A stretch of DNA of 39,091 nt from NCBI GenBank assembly GCA_030016385.1, contig JASEJN010000027.1, forward strand, positions 1 through 39,091. The letters run 5' to 3'. The notes below the pieces were generated by a model. It made no database searches. It saw nothing but the letters and a program-made list of their open reading frames with translations, and was not told the DNA's origin. Positions 25,422-34,566 of this stretch are shown here, in pieces. Source of the DNA: Clostridiales bacterium. Lineage in GTDB: Bacteria > Bacillota > Clostridia > Clostridiales > Oxobacteraceae. The stretch's first letter is position 1. Every line of letters starts with the position of its first letter. The position numbers were made by a program, and so were the translations under genes.

Positions 25422-25757
25422 TTACATATTTAAAAGTGCTTTATCTATGCTGTCATATAATTTTACAATCCTCAATATCCCCGAGATTTCCATTATCTTT
25501 TTTACCTGCATGCTTACATTCGCAACTGCCAACTTTCCCCCAAGTTCAGAAACTTTTTTATATCTCCCGATGATTACCCCGATTCCTGCGCTGTCCATAA
25601 AATTCACTCCGTTAAAGTCGAATATTATGTTTTTTATCGGGTTGTTATCTATCTGATTGTCTATCCTCTCCCTTATGGTCTCAGATGTATGATGATCGAT
25701 TTCCCCTGCAATCGATACAATAAGCGTTTTATTTGCTACCTTAAAAAAAAGTTTCAT
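25422..25757 (-). CDS. spoIIAA: Anti-anti-sigma factor SpoIIAA
   Basis: A 111-residue STAS-domain protein, first gene of the spoIIA operon. S56 in FMDSAGIGV is the phosphorylation site used by SpoIIAB; the unphosphorylated form frees sigma-F. ATG 25757 fits the family's length and has AAAGGAG about 10 bases upstream; a frame opening at 25808 would run through the promoter and is rejected. Confidence 0.94.
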   Translation of the reverse strand: MKLFFKVANKTLIVSIAGEIDHHTSETIRERIDNQIDNNPIKNIIFDFNGVNFMDSAGIGVIIGRYKKVSELGGKLAVANVSMQVKKIMEISGILRIVKLYDSIDKALLNM

Positions 25758-25792
25758 TATAATACTGCTCCTTTCCCTTATTCTACTATTAT

Positions 25793-25819
25793 ATTCTACA
25801 ATTAACAATAATTTCCTTC
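25793..25819 (-). promoter_or_regulatory. Sigma-H promoter of spoIIA
   Basis: On the minus strand GAAGGAAAT (25811-25819) matches the sigma-H -35 consensus RNAGGAWWW at every position, and GTAGAAT (25793-25799) matches the -10 consensus RNNGAAT. They are 11 bases apart, as expected. Sigma-H control of spoIIA is established in Bacillus subtilis. A second GTAGAAT copy follows a few bases downstream. Confidence 0.8.
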
Positions 25820-25897
25820 AATATCTTTGCAAATATTAATAATAATTTCTTATTTAAAACATTATTATTAATATGGGCAATATAAAGGGGTGAGATA

Positions 25898-27247
25898 ATG
25901 AAGGACGAAATATTAAAAATATTATCCCAGCTAAAGGATAAAAAAATCTCAGATGAACAGGCTATAAAGCTTATCGATCTGCTGTATGACAAAGAGAGTC
26001 ATGATGGAAGCACATATAATATGGATGAATCATTAAAGAACACCATTGAATATTTTAAAAATAACTGCTCTGATATGTCTGGAGAGCTTTATAAGGAACT
26101 TGAAGATATAAATAAAAAAATGCTGGGCAACATATCCTTTGACAACGATAAATTTTCAGCGTATTTGAAAAATATTGAAGGCAGGCTGAAAAATATATCG
26201 GAATCCTTATCCGATGAGATTTCAAAAGATAAGAGCAGTTCATATTCCAGGAAGTTTTCCGGAATAGAAAATTTAAAATCGGATGCAATAAATGAAATGC
26301 AAACAGATACGCTGAAAAAAACGTTTGAGAAACTAAAATATGACATAGACAGGATATCCATCGATGATTCTATCATAAAGGATAAACTTCCTGATTTTTT
26401 CAATAAAATAGAAAAGGATTCGCAAAAATATAATAATTACGTTAAAATAATAAAAAAGGATGCGTGTGCCGACTGCATGCTGGACATTATACTGGAGACT
26501 GCATGCGGAAATATTGTACTGGATAATCAGGAAGGTAACTCTATAAATGTGGGAATATATACAAACTCACAAAGCAAGTACACGGAGAAATTGATAGATT
26601 ATAGAGAAGATAAAGGCCAGTTTAAAATAAAAGCCAGGCATCGGCCTGGCCTGTCAATAAGCCTTTATGCCTATTTGCCGGGCAAAAATTTCAAGGATGT
26701 ATTTTTATCTGCCGCAAGCGGACGCATAGGTGCTGATAAACTGTCAGCGTCATCTATAACGGGTAAAGTTTCGGACGGCAAGATAAACTTCTCATGTGTC
26801 AGCTCCCGAGATGTAAAAATTACCTTATCCGACAGCACCGCCGATCTTTATGATATAATGTCGGAGAGAATATATATAAAAGGGAGCAATTCTGAAATCA
26901 TCCTTGAAAGAATCAGCTGCCCCCATATATATATAAATACGGCAAATGAAAAGATAACTGTGTCCGATATATATAATATATCGGAAAACAATGAATTAAG
27001 GCTCTACAATCAGAATGCTGGAATAGATTTGGAAATAGATGTTGCAGATGATACAGGCATTTTTGTAGATGCTTATTCTTTAAACGGAAAGGTAATTATC
27101 GATCGTAATATAAAGGGATTGTCATTTGAGGTAAATGAAAGCGATCATGTAATATGCAAAAGCTCAAACTGTGAAAGATTCAGCAAAAATATTAAAATAA
27201 GCGCTCAGACGACTAACTCGTTTATAAATATTTTTGAAAGGCCGTAG
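25898..27247 (+). CDS. DUF4097-type beta-helix protein with SHOCT-like N-terminus
   Basis: A 449-residue cytoplasmic-looking protein without a signal peptide or membrane helix. The first 32 residues (ILSQLKDKKISDEQAIKLIDLL) resemble the short helical domain found at the N-terminus of YvlB/LiaX-like proteins. Residues about 45-185 are charged and helical. The C-terminal 250 residues show the repetitive short-strand pattern of DUF4097, an adhesin-like beta-solenoid (many N/D/S turns, ISG-, ITG-type steps). LiaX-type proteins take part in cell-envelope stress sensing, but whether that holds here is unknown. GGGGTGAG precedes the ATG. It is divergent from spoIIA, with 140 bases between the starts. 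Confidence 0.7.
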   Translation: MKDEILKILSQLKDKKISDEQAIKLIDLLYDKESHDGSTYNMDESLKNTIEYFKNNCSDMSGELYKELEDINKKMLGNISFDNDKFSAYLKNIEGRLKNISESLSDEISKDKSSSYSRKFSGIENLKSDAINEMQTDTLKKTFEKLKYDIDRISIDDSIIKDKLPDFFNKIEKDSQKYNNYVKIIKKDACADCMLDIILETACGNIVLDNQEGNSINVGIYTNSQSKYTEKLIDYREDKGQFKIKARHRPGLSISLYAYLPGKNFKDVFLSAASGRIGADKLSASSITGKVSDGKINFSCVSSRDVKITLSDSTADLYDIMSERIYIKGSNSEIILERISCPHIYINTANEKITVSDIYNISENNELRLYNQNAGIDLEIDVADDTGIFVDAYSLNGKVIIDRNIKGLSFEVNESDHVICKSSNCERFSKNIKISAQTTNSFINIFERP

Positions 27248-27327
27248 GCTGTATATATTATTTAAAGAATATTATATGATTCCTTATAAATTGAAAATAT
27301 GTATGATTAAACTTGGAGGATAACAAA

Positions 27328-28512
27328 ATGTTAAGGATAATAAAGGGCGCCAGGGTATTCTCCCCTGAATATTTAGGGAAAAAGGATATCCTGATCGCAA
27401 ACGACAAGATAGAAAAAATAGCCGATAATATCGAACCGCCATCACCTGATTTTTCTGAAGTGGAAGTAATAGATGCCAAGGGTAAAATACTGACTCCCGG
27501 TTTTATCGATGCTCATGTGCACCTTATAGGCGGAGGCGGTGAGGGAGGATTTGCAACGCGTACACCTGAAGCCATGCTTTCCATGCTTACGCGCTTTGGA
27601 GTAACCACCGCTGTCGGGTGCCTTGGAACGGACGGCACTACAAGGCATATGACAACCCTCCTGGCAAAAGCCAGAGCATTGGAGGAGGAAGGCATCACGA
27701 CTTATATTTACACAGGGTCGTATGAGATACCGGCAAGAGTTATAACGGATAGTCCGCGCAACGATATAATATTGATCGACAAGGTAATAGGCATAGGGGA
27801 AATAGCCATTTCTGATCACCGCTCTTCACAGCCTGTTATGCACGACCTTTTGAGGCTTGCTTCCGAAGCCAGAGTAGGAGGCATTCTCTCAGGGAAGGCA
27901 GGAGTGCTGCATTTGCACGTAGGAGACGGGCGAAGAAGGCTTGATTACCTGTTTGATATAATAGATGAAGGAGAAATACCACCGACACAAATGGTCCCTA
28001 CCCATGTAAACCGCAGCCATGAACTTTTCAATCAGGCCATCAGATATGCAAAAATGGGAGGCGTCATCGATCTGACATCCAGCATATTCCCAATTAAGGA
28101 AAACGATCCTGAAATAAAAGCGAGCAAGGCCATAAAAATATTGCTAAACAGCGGCGTTCCCGATGCAAATGTGACCATGAGCTCAGACGGATTCGGAAGT
28201 TCACCTATCTTCGATAACAAAGGGAAACTCATAAAACTTGGAATAGGTTCTGTAAAATATGAGTACACGGAATTTCGCGATGCTGTTTTAAAAGAAAACA
28301 TACCGCTCGCGACAGCCTTAAAGCCTCTTACTTCAAATACCGCAGATATATTGAAACTGAACAGAAAGAAGGGAAGGATAAGAAAGGGCCTGGATGCAGA
28401 TTATATTATATTTGATGAAAAAGACCTTTCCATAGACTCTGTAGTGGCAAAAGGCAAAATAATGGTCCAAAATGGATTGCCCATTGTATTTGGAACTTTT
28501 GAGAAAAGCTGA
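27328..28512 (+). CDS. iadA: Beta-aspartyl (isoaspartyl) dipeptidase
   Basis: A 394-residue amidohydrolase of the IadA family, which cleaves isoaspartyl dipeptides formed from damaged or degraded proteins. H63-x-H65 (DAHVH) are the first metal ligands; PTHVNRS, the SDG stretch (MSSDGFGSSP) and the DLTSSI segment are typical. At the bridging-ligand position, where the E. coli enzyme has a carboxylated lysine, this protein seems to have E158 (GIGEIAISDHRS). ATG 27328 is chosen because GGAGG lies 7 bases upstream, rather than an in-frame TTG at 27313. The gene is convergent with the DUF72 gene, whose stop codon is one base away. Confidence 0.92.
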   Translation: MLRIIKGARVFSPEYLGKKDILIANDKIEKIADNIEPPSPDFSEVEVIDAKGKILTPGFIDAHVHLIGGGGEGGFATRTPEAMLSMLTRFGVTTAVGCLGTDGTTRHMTTLLAKARALEEEGITTYIYTGSYEIPARVITDSPRNDIILIDKVIGIGEIAISDHRSSQPVMHDLLRLASEARVGGILSGKAGVLHLHVGDGRRRLDYLFDIIDEGEIPPTQMVPTHVNRSHELFNQAIRYAKMGGVIDLTSSIFPIKENDPEIKASKAIKILLNSGVPDANVTMSSDGFGSSPIFDNKGKLIKLGIGSVKYEYTEFRDAVLKENIPLATALKPLTSNTADILKLNRKKGRIRKGLDADYIIFDEKDLSIDSVVAKGKIMVQNGLPIVFGTFEKS

Positions 28513-28513
28513 T

Positions 28514-29284
28514 CTATTTATCCAGAAGCTCCTGGAGCATTTTGGCATTGTCAGCCCCTTTGGCTTTAAAATGATTGTTAAAGGCAATGAATGTTATATG
28601 TGCATTTTTCTTTATAAATTTTATGCTAGGCAACCATTCCTTTAGCTCATCTTCTTTATATAAATAGTTATACCTTTCATATGACTCATTATGGCTGTAC
28701 CACTTTTCTGCATTTCTGCCATGGAACCTTATGTAGCCTATCTTTGACGTTACTATACCTGCCTTTTTCACCAGTCCTTTTATATCAGGTTCATCCACAT
28801 TTATAAATCCGATGGAATACTTTAAGAGTTTCTCATATACTGATGTATTCATCCAGCTGTTGTTTCTGAATTCCACATTTATATCGACATCTTTGAATTT
28901 ATCCCTTATTCCTTTTATATAGTCCAGATTTTGATCCGTATATTTAAAACTATACGGAAATTGTGCCACGATGCACCCGAGTTTTCCGCTTTCCTTAAGC
29001 GGCGTTATGGCATCGTTGAAGTCCTTGTAGGCTTTTTCATCTGCATCTTTGGCATGAGTCATCGATTTGTGGAGTTTTACTGTAAAGACAAAGTCGTCGG
29101 GTGTTTTCTTTATCAGACTCAAAAACATATACTTATTTGGAATCGAGTAATAAGTAGAATTTATCTCCGTAAACTTGAATACTTTGGAATACTCTTCAAG
29201 CATCTCGCTTTTCGTTATGCCTTCCCTGTAAAATGTTCCGACCCAGTCATTATAGCTATATCCCGATGTGCCTATATATATCAT
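28514..29284 (-). CDS. DUF72 (YecE-like) protein
   Basis: A 256-residue protein of the DUF72 family, a TIM-barrel fold of unknown function. The family hallmarks are the start IYIGTSGYSYNDW, the FTEINSTYYSIP segment, CIVAQFPYSF, VEFRNNSW, YIRFHGRN and the FNNHFKAKGADNA ending. The start overlaps the end of the methyltransferase gene by 4 bases, so the two are translationally coupled; the reason for the pairing is unclear. Confidence 0.92.
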   Translation of the reverse strand: MIYIGTSGYSYNDWVGTFYREGITKSEMLEEYSKVFKFTEINSTYYSIPNKYMFLSLIKKTPDDFVFTVKLHKSMTHAKDADEKAYKDFNDAITPLKESGKLGCIVAQFPYSFKYTDQNLDYIKGIRDKFKDVDINVEFRNNSWMNTSVYEKLLKYSIGFINVDEPDIKGLVKKAGIVTSKIGYIRFHGRNAEKWYSHNESYERYNYLYKEDELKEWLPSIKFIKKNAHITFIAFNNHFKAKGADNAKMLQELLDK

Positions 29285-31116
29285 CTGCCGTCCCTTCCCT
29301 CTATTATATTTATTTCGCTCTCATTTATATCGAACATACTATATATATATCTATCTATTTCCTTCTGTATTCCCTTTGATACCTCCTCGCTGCGGCATGT
29401 TGAAATATGCCTGACGAGATCTGCTATATACCCGTCGTCTATTTCGGGTACTTTAAGCCTCATGACCGTATTTGGGTAATATTCGTAAAGGTCATTCCCA
29501 AGCTTTTTGGCAAAGCTTTTAAAATAAAATTCATAAAGTCTGCTGTTTAAAATACCTGTTAAAAATTCATAGGATATTTTATCCTTGTATTCATCAATTA
29601 TATATAAGCCATATACATCGGCGCTGCTGTAGTTTCCCTTATCGATCGCGAACCTGTTGGATGAAGCCTTATATGGGAAAATGATTTTATTCATCTCAAA
29701 CAGGCTTCTATTTCTCCCCCACTGCAGCTCATACCATTTTCTTGCACCGCTTATGCACTCGCGCCTCTTTTCAAGCTTTGGCCTGTACCTTTCTATATAT
29801 GAAATGGCATTTTTATATGAATCGGCGTCGTCGATAATGTCAGAATATATTATATAAAGGTTCATGCTTTCGGCTTTGTATTTCTTTATGCAACTGCTTT
29901 TTATCCACGGCTTTATTAAATCCCTTTCTATCTTATAATTTTCTATATCCTTCTCATCCATAATAAATGCCTTATCACAGCCTGTTATTATACCCTGAAA
30001 GCTTTTGCATATATCGGACAGCTTTTTGCCCAATTTCCTGTTTATTTTTTCCAAAATTTGCATTTGATTTTCATCACAGAGTATCCATCCTTCATGATTC
30101 AATTTTCTCTGTGGAAAATTAAAACTGTCAAAATACCTTTCTGAGCCCTTCCGAAGCTCGACGAAGGCTTCATTCGCCCCAATCCTTCTCAGTTCATTTT
30201 TTGCCTTGAATACCTTTATTATATTGCTATTTCCTGCCGGATCATTATCGCTTTTATTCTTCCTAAGAAGCAATATCACAGGATCAACTGAAATCCCTTC
30301 CATTATCCTTACACCATAGAAATCGACTATTCTTTCTATACTGCACATCTTATCGATATAGTCCCTTATATATTTTCCATTCAAGGATTCCAGAAAATAT
30401 CTTGATGTTATGAAACAGAGCCTGCCTCCACCCTTTAACCTGTCTATTGAGCTTTTAATAAAGCAAAATGAGATATCCGCCTTGTCACGGAATATACCCT
30501 TGTATATATCGCTTAATTTTTCACGGTAGCTGCGGCATATCCTCTTGTGTCCTATATATGGCGGATTTCCTATTATTATATCATATTTCCCCTTGAACAA
30601 TTTATCCTCCATGTTATGGTCTATCAGGCTGTCGCAGCATATAATATTGGGCCTTATGGCGCTTTTATTTTTTTTTAGCATCAAGCCCGCACATGATAAA
30701 TTCACGGCCGTTTTATCGGAATCGGCGCCAAATATATTGTTTTTTATTATATGTTCATGTATATTGTCAGCACTCAAGTTTAACCTTTTATACTCTGAAT
30801 TGATCCCATTTATATTTTTTAAATAAAAATCGCGCATATAATCATATATTTGAAGCAAGAAAAATCCGCATCCGCAGGACGGGTCCAGTATTCTCAGAAA
30901 CGGATTGTCAATCATGTCGATTTTGTCAAATACAATATCTATCATATACCCGATTATGCTCTCATCAGTATAATAGCATCCAGAATTTTTCCTTTTTTCT
31001 TCATCTATCATGGATTCATACCGTTTTGAAATGGAAATTACATCTGCCGCATCTTTTTCGCCGTAATCATCATATATTTTATCTATTCTTTTATTGAGAA
31101 AATCTTCCGCATCCAT
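29281..31116 (-). CDS. Orphan adenine-N6 DNA methyltransferase, CamA-like
   Basis: A 611-residue gamma-class DNA adenine methyltransferase: SAM-binding motif I (LDPSCGCG, residues 77-84), catalytic NPPY (184-187, in GNPPYIGHKR) and a TaqI-like target recognition region in the C-terminal half. No nuclease motif (such as a PD-ExK block) and no restriction gene is seen nearby, so it is an orphan. From memory, the order and wording of several segments (SFQGIITGCDKAFI, RRECISGARKWYELQWGR, SSADVY, SFAKK) match CamA of Clostridioides difficile, which methylates the last A of CAAAAA and affects sporulation. GGGGTGG lies 7 bases before the ATG. The DUF72 gene overlaps its end. Confidence 0.88.
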   Translation of the reverse strand: MDAEDFLNKRIDKIYDDYGEKDAADVISISKRYESMIDEEKRKNSGCYYTDESIIGYMIDIVFDKIDMIDNPFLRILDPSCGCGFFLLQIYDYMRDFYLKNINGINSEYKRLNLSADNIHEHIIKNNIFGADSDKTAVNLSCAGLMLKKNKSAIRPNIICCDSLIDHNMEDKLFKGKYDIIIGNPPYIGHKRICRSYREKLSDIYKGIFRDKADISFCFIKSSIDRLKGGGRLCFITSRYFLESLNGKYIRDYIDKMCSIERIVDFYGVRIMEGISVDPVILLLRKNKSDNDPAGNSNIIKVFKAKNELRRIGANEAFVELRKGSERYFDSFNFPQRKLNHEGWILCDENQMQILEKINRKLGKKLSDICKSFQGIITGCDKAFIMDEKDIENYKIERDLIKPWIKSSCIKKYKAESMNLYIIYSDIIDDADSYKNAISYIERYRPKLEKRRECISGARKWYELQWGRNRSLFEMNKIIFPYKASSNRFAIDKGNYSSADVYGLYIIDEYKDKISYEFLTGILNSRLYEFYFKSFAKKLGNDLYEYYPNTVMRLKVPEIDDGYIADLVRHISTCRSEEVSKGIQKEIDRYIYSMFDINESEINIIEGRDGR

Positions 31117-31190
31117 TATTTATCCACCCCGTCTATACCGTGATATAAAATATCCCCTAAATAAAAAATATGCAATTGCACCTATATCGA

Positions 31191-33884
31191 TCATCCCTGG
31201 GCGATGTCGAGAAGCGACGTGGACTTGAGGGAAATAGCCAGGCTGACGGCCGGTGCAATGATGCACGCAAACAGGAGAACAATGCCTCCGATGCCAATAT
31301 GCACCCACGGAATCGTCTGAAATTTCGTCAAAAGCTCACTTCCCAAATCTCTTCCATTTTGCAGAACGGAAAAAATGCCCAGTATTCCCCCTGTAAGGCA
31401 TCCGAGCATTCCGGCCAAAAATGCTTCACTTATGACGCTTGCATAAATCTGGCCTTTTGTCATTCCGACTGCAGTCAGCAATGCAAACTCCGGCTTACGC
31501 GCCAAAGTGCCTGATAAAAACAGGTTGAAAATCGCAAGGAAAATTACCAGACCTAAAACGCTGAATATCGCATATAAGCCCATCTGGTGCTGCCTTAATC
31601 TGTTGTTTTCCTCTTTATTTACAAAGCTGTCCCTGCCATTTGTAATATTGTATCCTCTCGGTTTCGACAGCGCCGATATCTGCGGCAGAGGGTTTCCCCC
31701 TTTTTCCGAATCCACATAGACCTCCATGATGCCTTTATACCGGGTGTCAAGCTTTGCCAATTGCTCTTCGCTCATGATTGCGACAAAGCCGCTGCCTGCA
31801 CCGCTAATTTGCCCAAACGGCAGGGGGTCCACAAACCCTCCGATTGTATATACATATTCCTTAACGGGTGAGATATTAAAGAGGTCATTGCCGCTATCCT
31901 CAACCATAGTTATTTTATCACCGACCTTTAATTTGGTATATGGAATATTAATGTTGCCCACTGACTGTATATATTTCGGAAGCAGGATAACGGGATCCGC
32001 TTTCATCCTGCCGATATCTATCCGGCCTTCAACCAGGTATTTCCTGGCAAAATCAAGTTCATTATCACTGTAGCCGCCAATGCCTCCCTTTACAAAACTT
32101 ATTCCCGGATAACCGTTCCGCTCGGTGGGACAGGCAAGATCGAACATTTTTTTGCCCTGCGGGGTGATCAAACTGTTGTCAATTTTAAAGTAATACCAGT
32201 ACATAATCCCCTTTCCAGGATCTTTTTGAAGCATAGATTGATCATACTGATCCAATATACTGCTCTGGGAATAAATGCTTTTTACACCCTTAAGCGCCCT
32301 CAAGTCATTAAGGAATCTATTGTCCGCCGGCTTTACAGTATTATCATAGTAAGGATTTCCCGAAGCACCCCCTATTGCATCTGGATACTTTATGTACGAC
32401 ATTTCAATGGTATAATCAGCTATATGAGGCATCCGTCTGTTTCCCATTTTCCATTGCACTTCTATTTCTTTTGTAAGCCCTATAAATGAGGCAAAAAGAA
32501 GCGCCACCGAAGCGGTCAGCAGAATAGACCGCCCTTTATTCTTTAACGCTGTTTTTAATCCAAACAATACTGCAAACGAAAATCTTCCGCTGCTTTTGTC
32601 AAGCCACGGACCTGATGTGGAATCTTCAAAAATTCCTGCCCCGGGACGTGCATTTATTACAGCCAGCGGCGAGCTGTGCCTTACTTTCCATGCAGGATAG
32701 ATGGAAGATACAATAATGGCGATAAGGCATAAAACGGCATCTAGAATAATTTTCATCCACGGGATTGTAACGGCGCCGTTGATTTCGCTTAATGGATTTC
32801 CAAGAACCAGCCGCGCTCCTTCGGTGCCTAAGAATACGCCTGCCGGCAGGGAAATTATTGCTGCAAAAAAGGCATGGAAGAGCAAAATACGGCCTGTGCT
32901 TTCAGGCTCAAGCCCTATGGCGGAAAACAGGCCCAATTCACGCATGCTACTGCCTGCAATGATATTTATTGAAACGAATGCCATCATGAACAGGACGATA
33001 AGCAGCATTATATCTGCTGTAAGGGCATTTTTACGGGCAAACTGGTTGTTACCCATCTTCTGGAATGTTTCGGCCCCTTTGACATTCTCCTGTGCCAAAA
33101 GGTATACATTGTAATAAGGGGTGCTGTTTTTAGCGGATGCTAATTTTAACGCATCTTCACCATTGAAAAATTCTAAGCCATCGCATTTTTCAAAAGTCCG
33201 GACTGCTTTTCCAATGCTGACGCTGTCCTTTAATCGGATGAGCACAAACGGCTTTATTTTGTCTTCGGCAGCCTTGGAAGCAAGGTAGTTATTATCTACG
33301 GGCACTGTACGCAATTGACTTTCGGCGATCAGTTCCTCGTTTTGCCCATATGTACCGAATCCCCGCACTGTATCGCCTGATATCGTATTGGCTGTGGACT
33401 TGAACGCACCGACTATATGATAAACCGTCCCACCGGTACGAATATCGGTAGGCAGGCTGTCGATTTTCTGTTTGCGCAGGTACCAGTCTTCAACTACAAT
33501 CTCGCGGGGGGCTTTGGGAAGGCGGCCTGAAATTATATGCTTCGCCATCATCGAATAGCCTTCCTCACTCACCAATATCAGATCCAAAGAACAAGCGTCG
33601 TCTTCAATCGGTATTTTCTCCAACCGGCACGCAATACATGCCTTATCTGCAAGGCCTGTCTTTTCAACCTGACTTGCAGCTCCTTCATCCTTTGCAAAAT
33701 AGGCAAGCTGCCAGTCGCCATAATCAAGTTCCGCCTGCATTTTACCCTGTTCAAGGGAATTCTGCTCTATCACGGCCACTGCAGATATCATCATCAATAC
33801 TATTGTAATACCGAGTATAAGAAGGAGCGAACGCTTTTTACGCCTTGTAATCATAAGTATTGCAAGGCGGGTATCAATTCTCAT
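31191..33884 (-). CDS. FtsX-type ABC transporter permease
   Basis: An 897-residue permease with two FtsX-like units. An N-terminal helix (about residues 19-40) leads to an extracytoplasmic MacB-like domain. Helix groups follow at about 290-400, a further helix near 450, a second large outside domain and a final three-helix set (about 785-890). Such permeases work with a LolD/MacB-type ATPase to move peptides or lipoproteins or to act in antibiotic-peptide resistance. The start overlaps the ATPase gene by 11 bases. The region is visibly richer in G+C than the methyltransferase and sporulation genes nearby, which may mean separate origin. Probable partner of the ATPase and VanZ-like protein. 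Confidence 0.87.
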   Translation of the reverse strand: MRIDTRLAILMITRRKKRSLLLILGITIVLMMISAVAVIEQNSLEQGKMQAELDYGDWQLAYFAKDEGAASQVEKTGLADKACIACRLEKIPIEDDACSLDLILVSEEGYSMMAKHIISGRLPKAPREIVVEDWYLRKQKIDSLPTDIRTGGTVYHIVGAFKSTANTISGDTVRGFGTYGQNEELIAESQLRTVPVDNNYLASKAAEDKIKPFVLIRLKDSVSIGKAVRTFEKCDGLEFFNGEDALKLASAKNSTPYYNVYLLAQENVKGAETFQKMGNNQFARKNALTADIMLLIVLFMMAFVSINIIAGSSMRELGLFSAIGLEPESTGRILLFHAFFAAIISLPAGVFLGTEGARLVLGNPLSEINGAVTIPWMKIILDAVLCLIAIIVSSIYPAWKVRHSSPLAVINARPGAGIFEDSTSGPWLDKSSGRFSFAVLFGLKTALKNKGRSILLTASVALLFASFIGLTKEIEVQWKMGNRRMPHIADYTIEMSYIKYPDAIGGASGNPYYDNTVKPADNRFLNDLRALKGVKSIYSQSSILDQYDQSMLQKDPGKGIMYWYYFKIDNSLITPQGKKMFDLACPTERNGYPGISFVKGGIGGYSDNELDFARKYLVEGRIDIGRMKADPVILLPKYIQSVGNINIPYTKLKVGDKITMVEDSGNDLFNISPVKEYVYTIGGFVDPLPFGQISGAGSGFVAIMSEEQLAKLDTRYKGIMEVYVDSEKGGNPLPQISALSKPRGYNITNGRDSFVNKEENNRLRQHQMGLYAIFSVLGLVIFLAIFNLFLSGTLARKPEFALLTAVGMTKGQIYASVISEAFLAGMLGCLTGGILGIFSVLQNGRDLGSELLTKFQTIPWVHIGIGGIVLLFACIIAPAVSLAISLKSTSLLDIAQG

Positions 33885-34566
33885 CGGCTCCGCCTCCTGT
33901 ATCGCTTACGATAGTGCCGTCGGACATCTCTATGATTCTCCGGCATTTGGATGCGACACGCGGATCATGTGTTACAATCACCATCGTCTGCTTGAATTCA
34001 TCCGCCATATTCTGCAGCACTTGAAGTATATCCTCTCCCGTTTTGCTGTCGAGGCTGCCTGTCGGTTCGTCGGCATATACGATGGATGGTTTGGCGGCCA
34101 GAGCCCGTGCAATGGCTACACGCTGCTGCTGTCCGCCCGACAGTTTGGATGGCAGGGTATGGCGCTTGTCCTCCAGTCCCAGTGCGTCTATCAGCCGCTC
34201 CAAATGATTGCGGTCGGGCTTTTTACCATCCATCAGCACTGGAAGCATTATATTTTCCTCAACTGTCAATATGGGAACCAGATTGAAAAACTGAAATACA
34301 AATCCGAAATGCCTGCGTCTGTAAACACAAAGTTCCGAGAGCGAAAGGTCATAGATATTTTCACCATCTACCATGACTTTGCCTGCTGTCGGCTTATCGA
34401 GGCCGCCTAAAAGATGAAGCAGCGTTGATTTTCCAGATCCCGACGCGCCTATAACTGCCGTGAATTCCCCTTTTTCAATCCTGATATTTACGCCCGCCAC
34501 TGCGTTAACCGCACCGGCCGCTCGTCCGTATGTCTTTTTAAGATCAATCGTCTGTATGTAACTCAC
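33874..34566 (-). CDS. LolD/MacB-type ABC transporter ATPase
   Basis: A 230-residue ATPase with Walker A ([10 protein letters not shown]), Q-loop ([12 protein letters not shown]), signature (LSGGQQQR), Walker B (IVYADEP), D-loop (GSLD) and H-loop (VTHD). This is the FtsE/LolD/MacB group that pairs with FtsX-type permeases. It overlaps the VanZ-like gene by 23 bases and the permease gene by 11 bases, so the three are one operon. Codons are noticeably GC-rich. Confidence 0.93.
   Translation of the reverse strand: MSYIQTIDLKKTYGRAAGAVNAVAGVNIRIEKGEFTAVIGASGSGKSTLLHLLGGLDKPTAGKVMVDGENIYDLSLSELCVYRRRHFGFVFQFFNLVPILTVEENIMLPVLMDGKKPDRNHLERLIDALGLEDKRHTLPSKLSGGQQQRVAIARALAAKPSIVYADEPTGSLDSKTGEDILQVLQNMADEFKQTMVIVTHDPRVASKCRRIIEMSDGTIVSDTGGGADEN

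Noticed and set aside
29281..31116. Reading the methyltransferase as a type IIG restriction enzyme
   Set aside because: No PD-ExK-like or other nuclease segment is seen, and its length of about 610 residues leaves no room for one.
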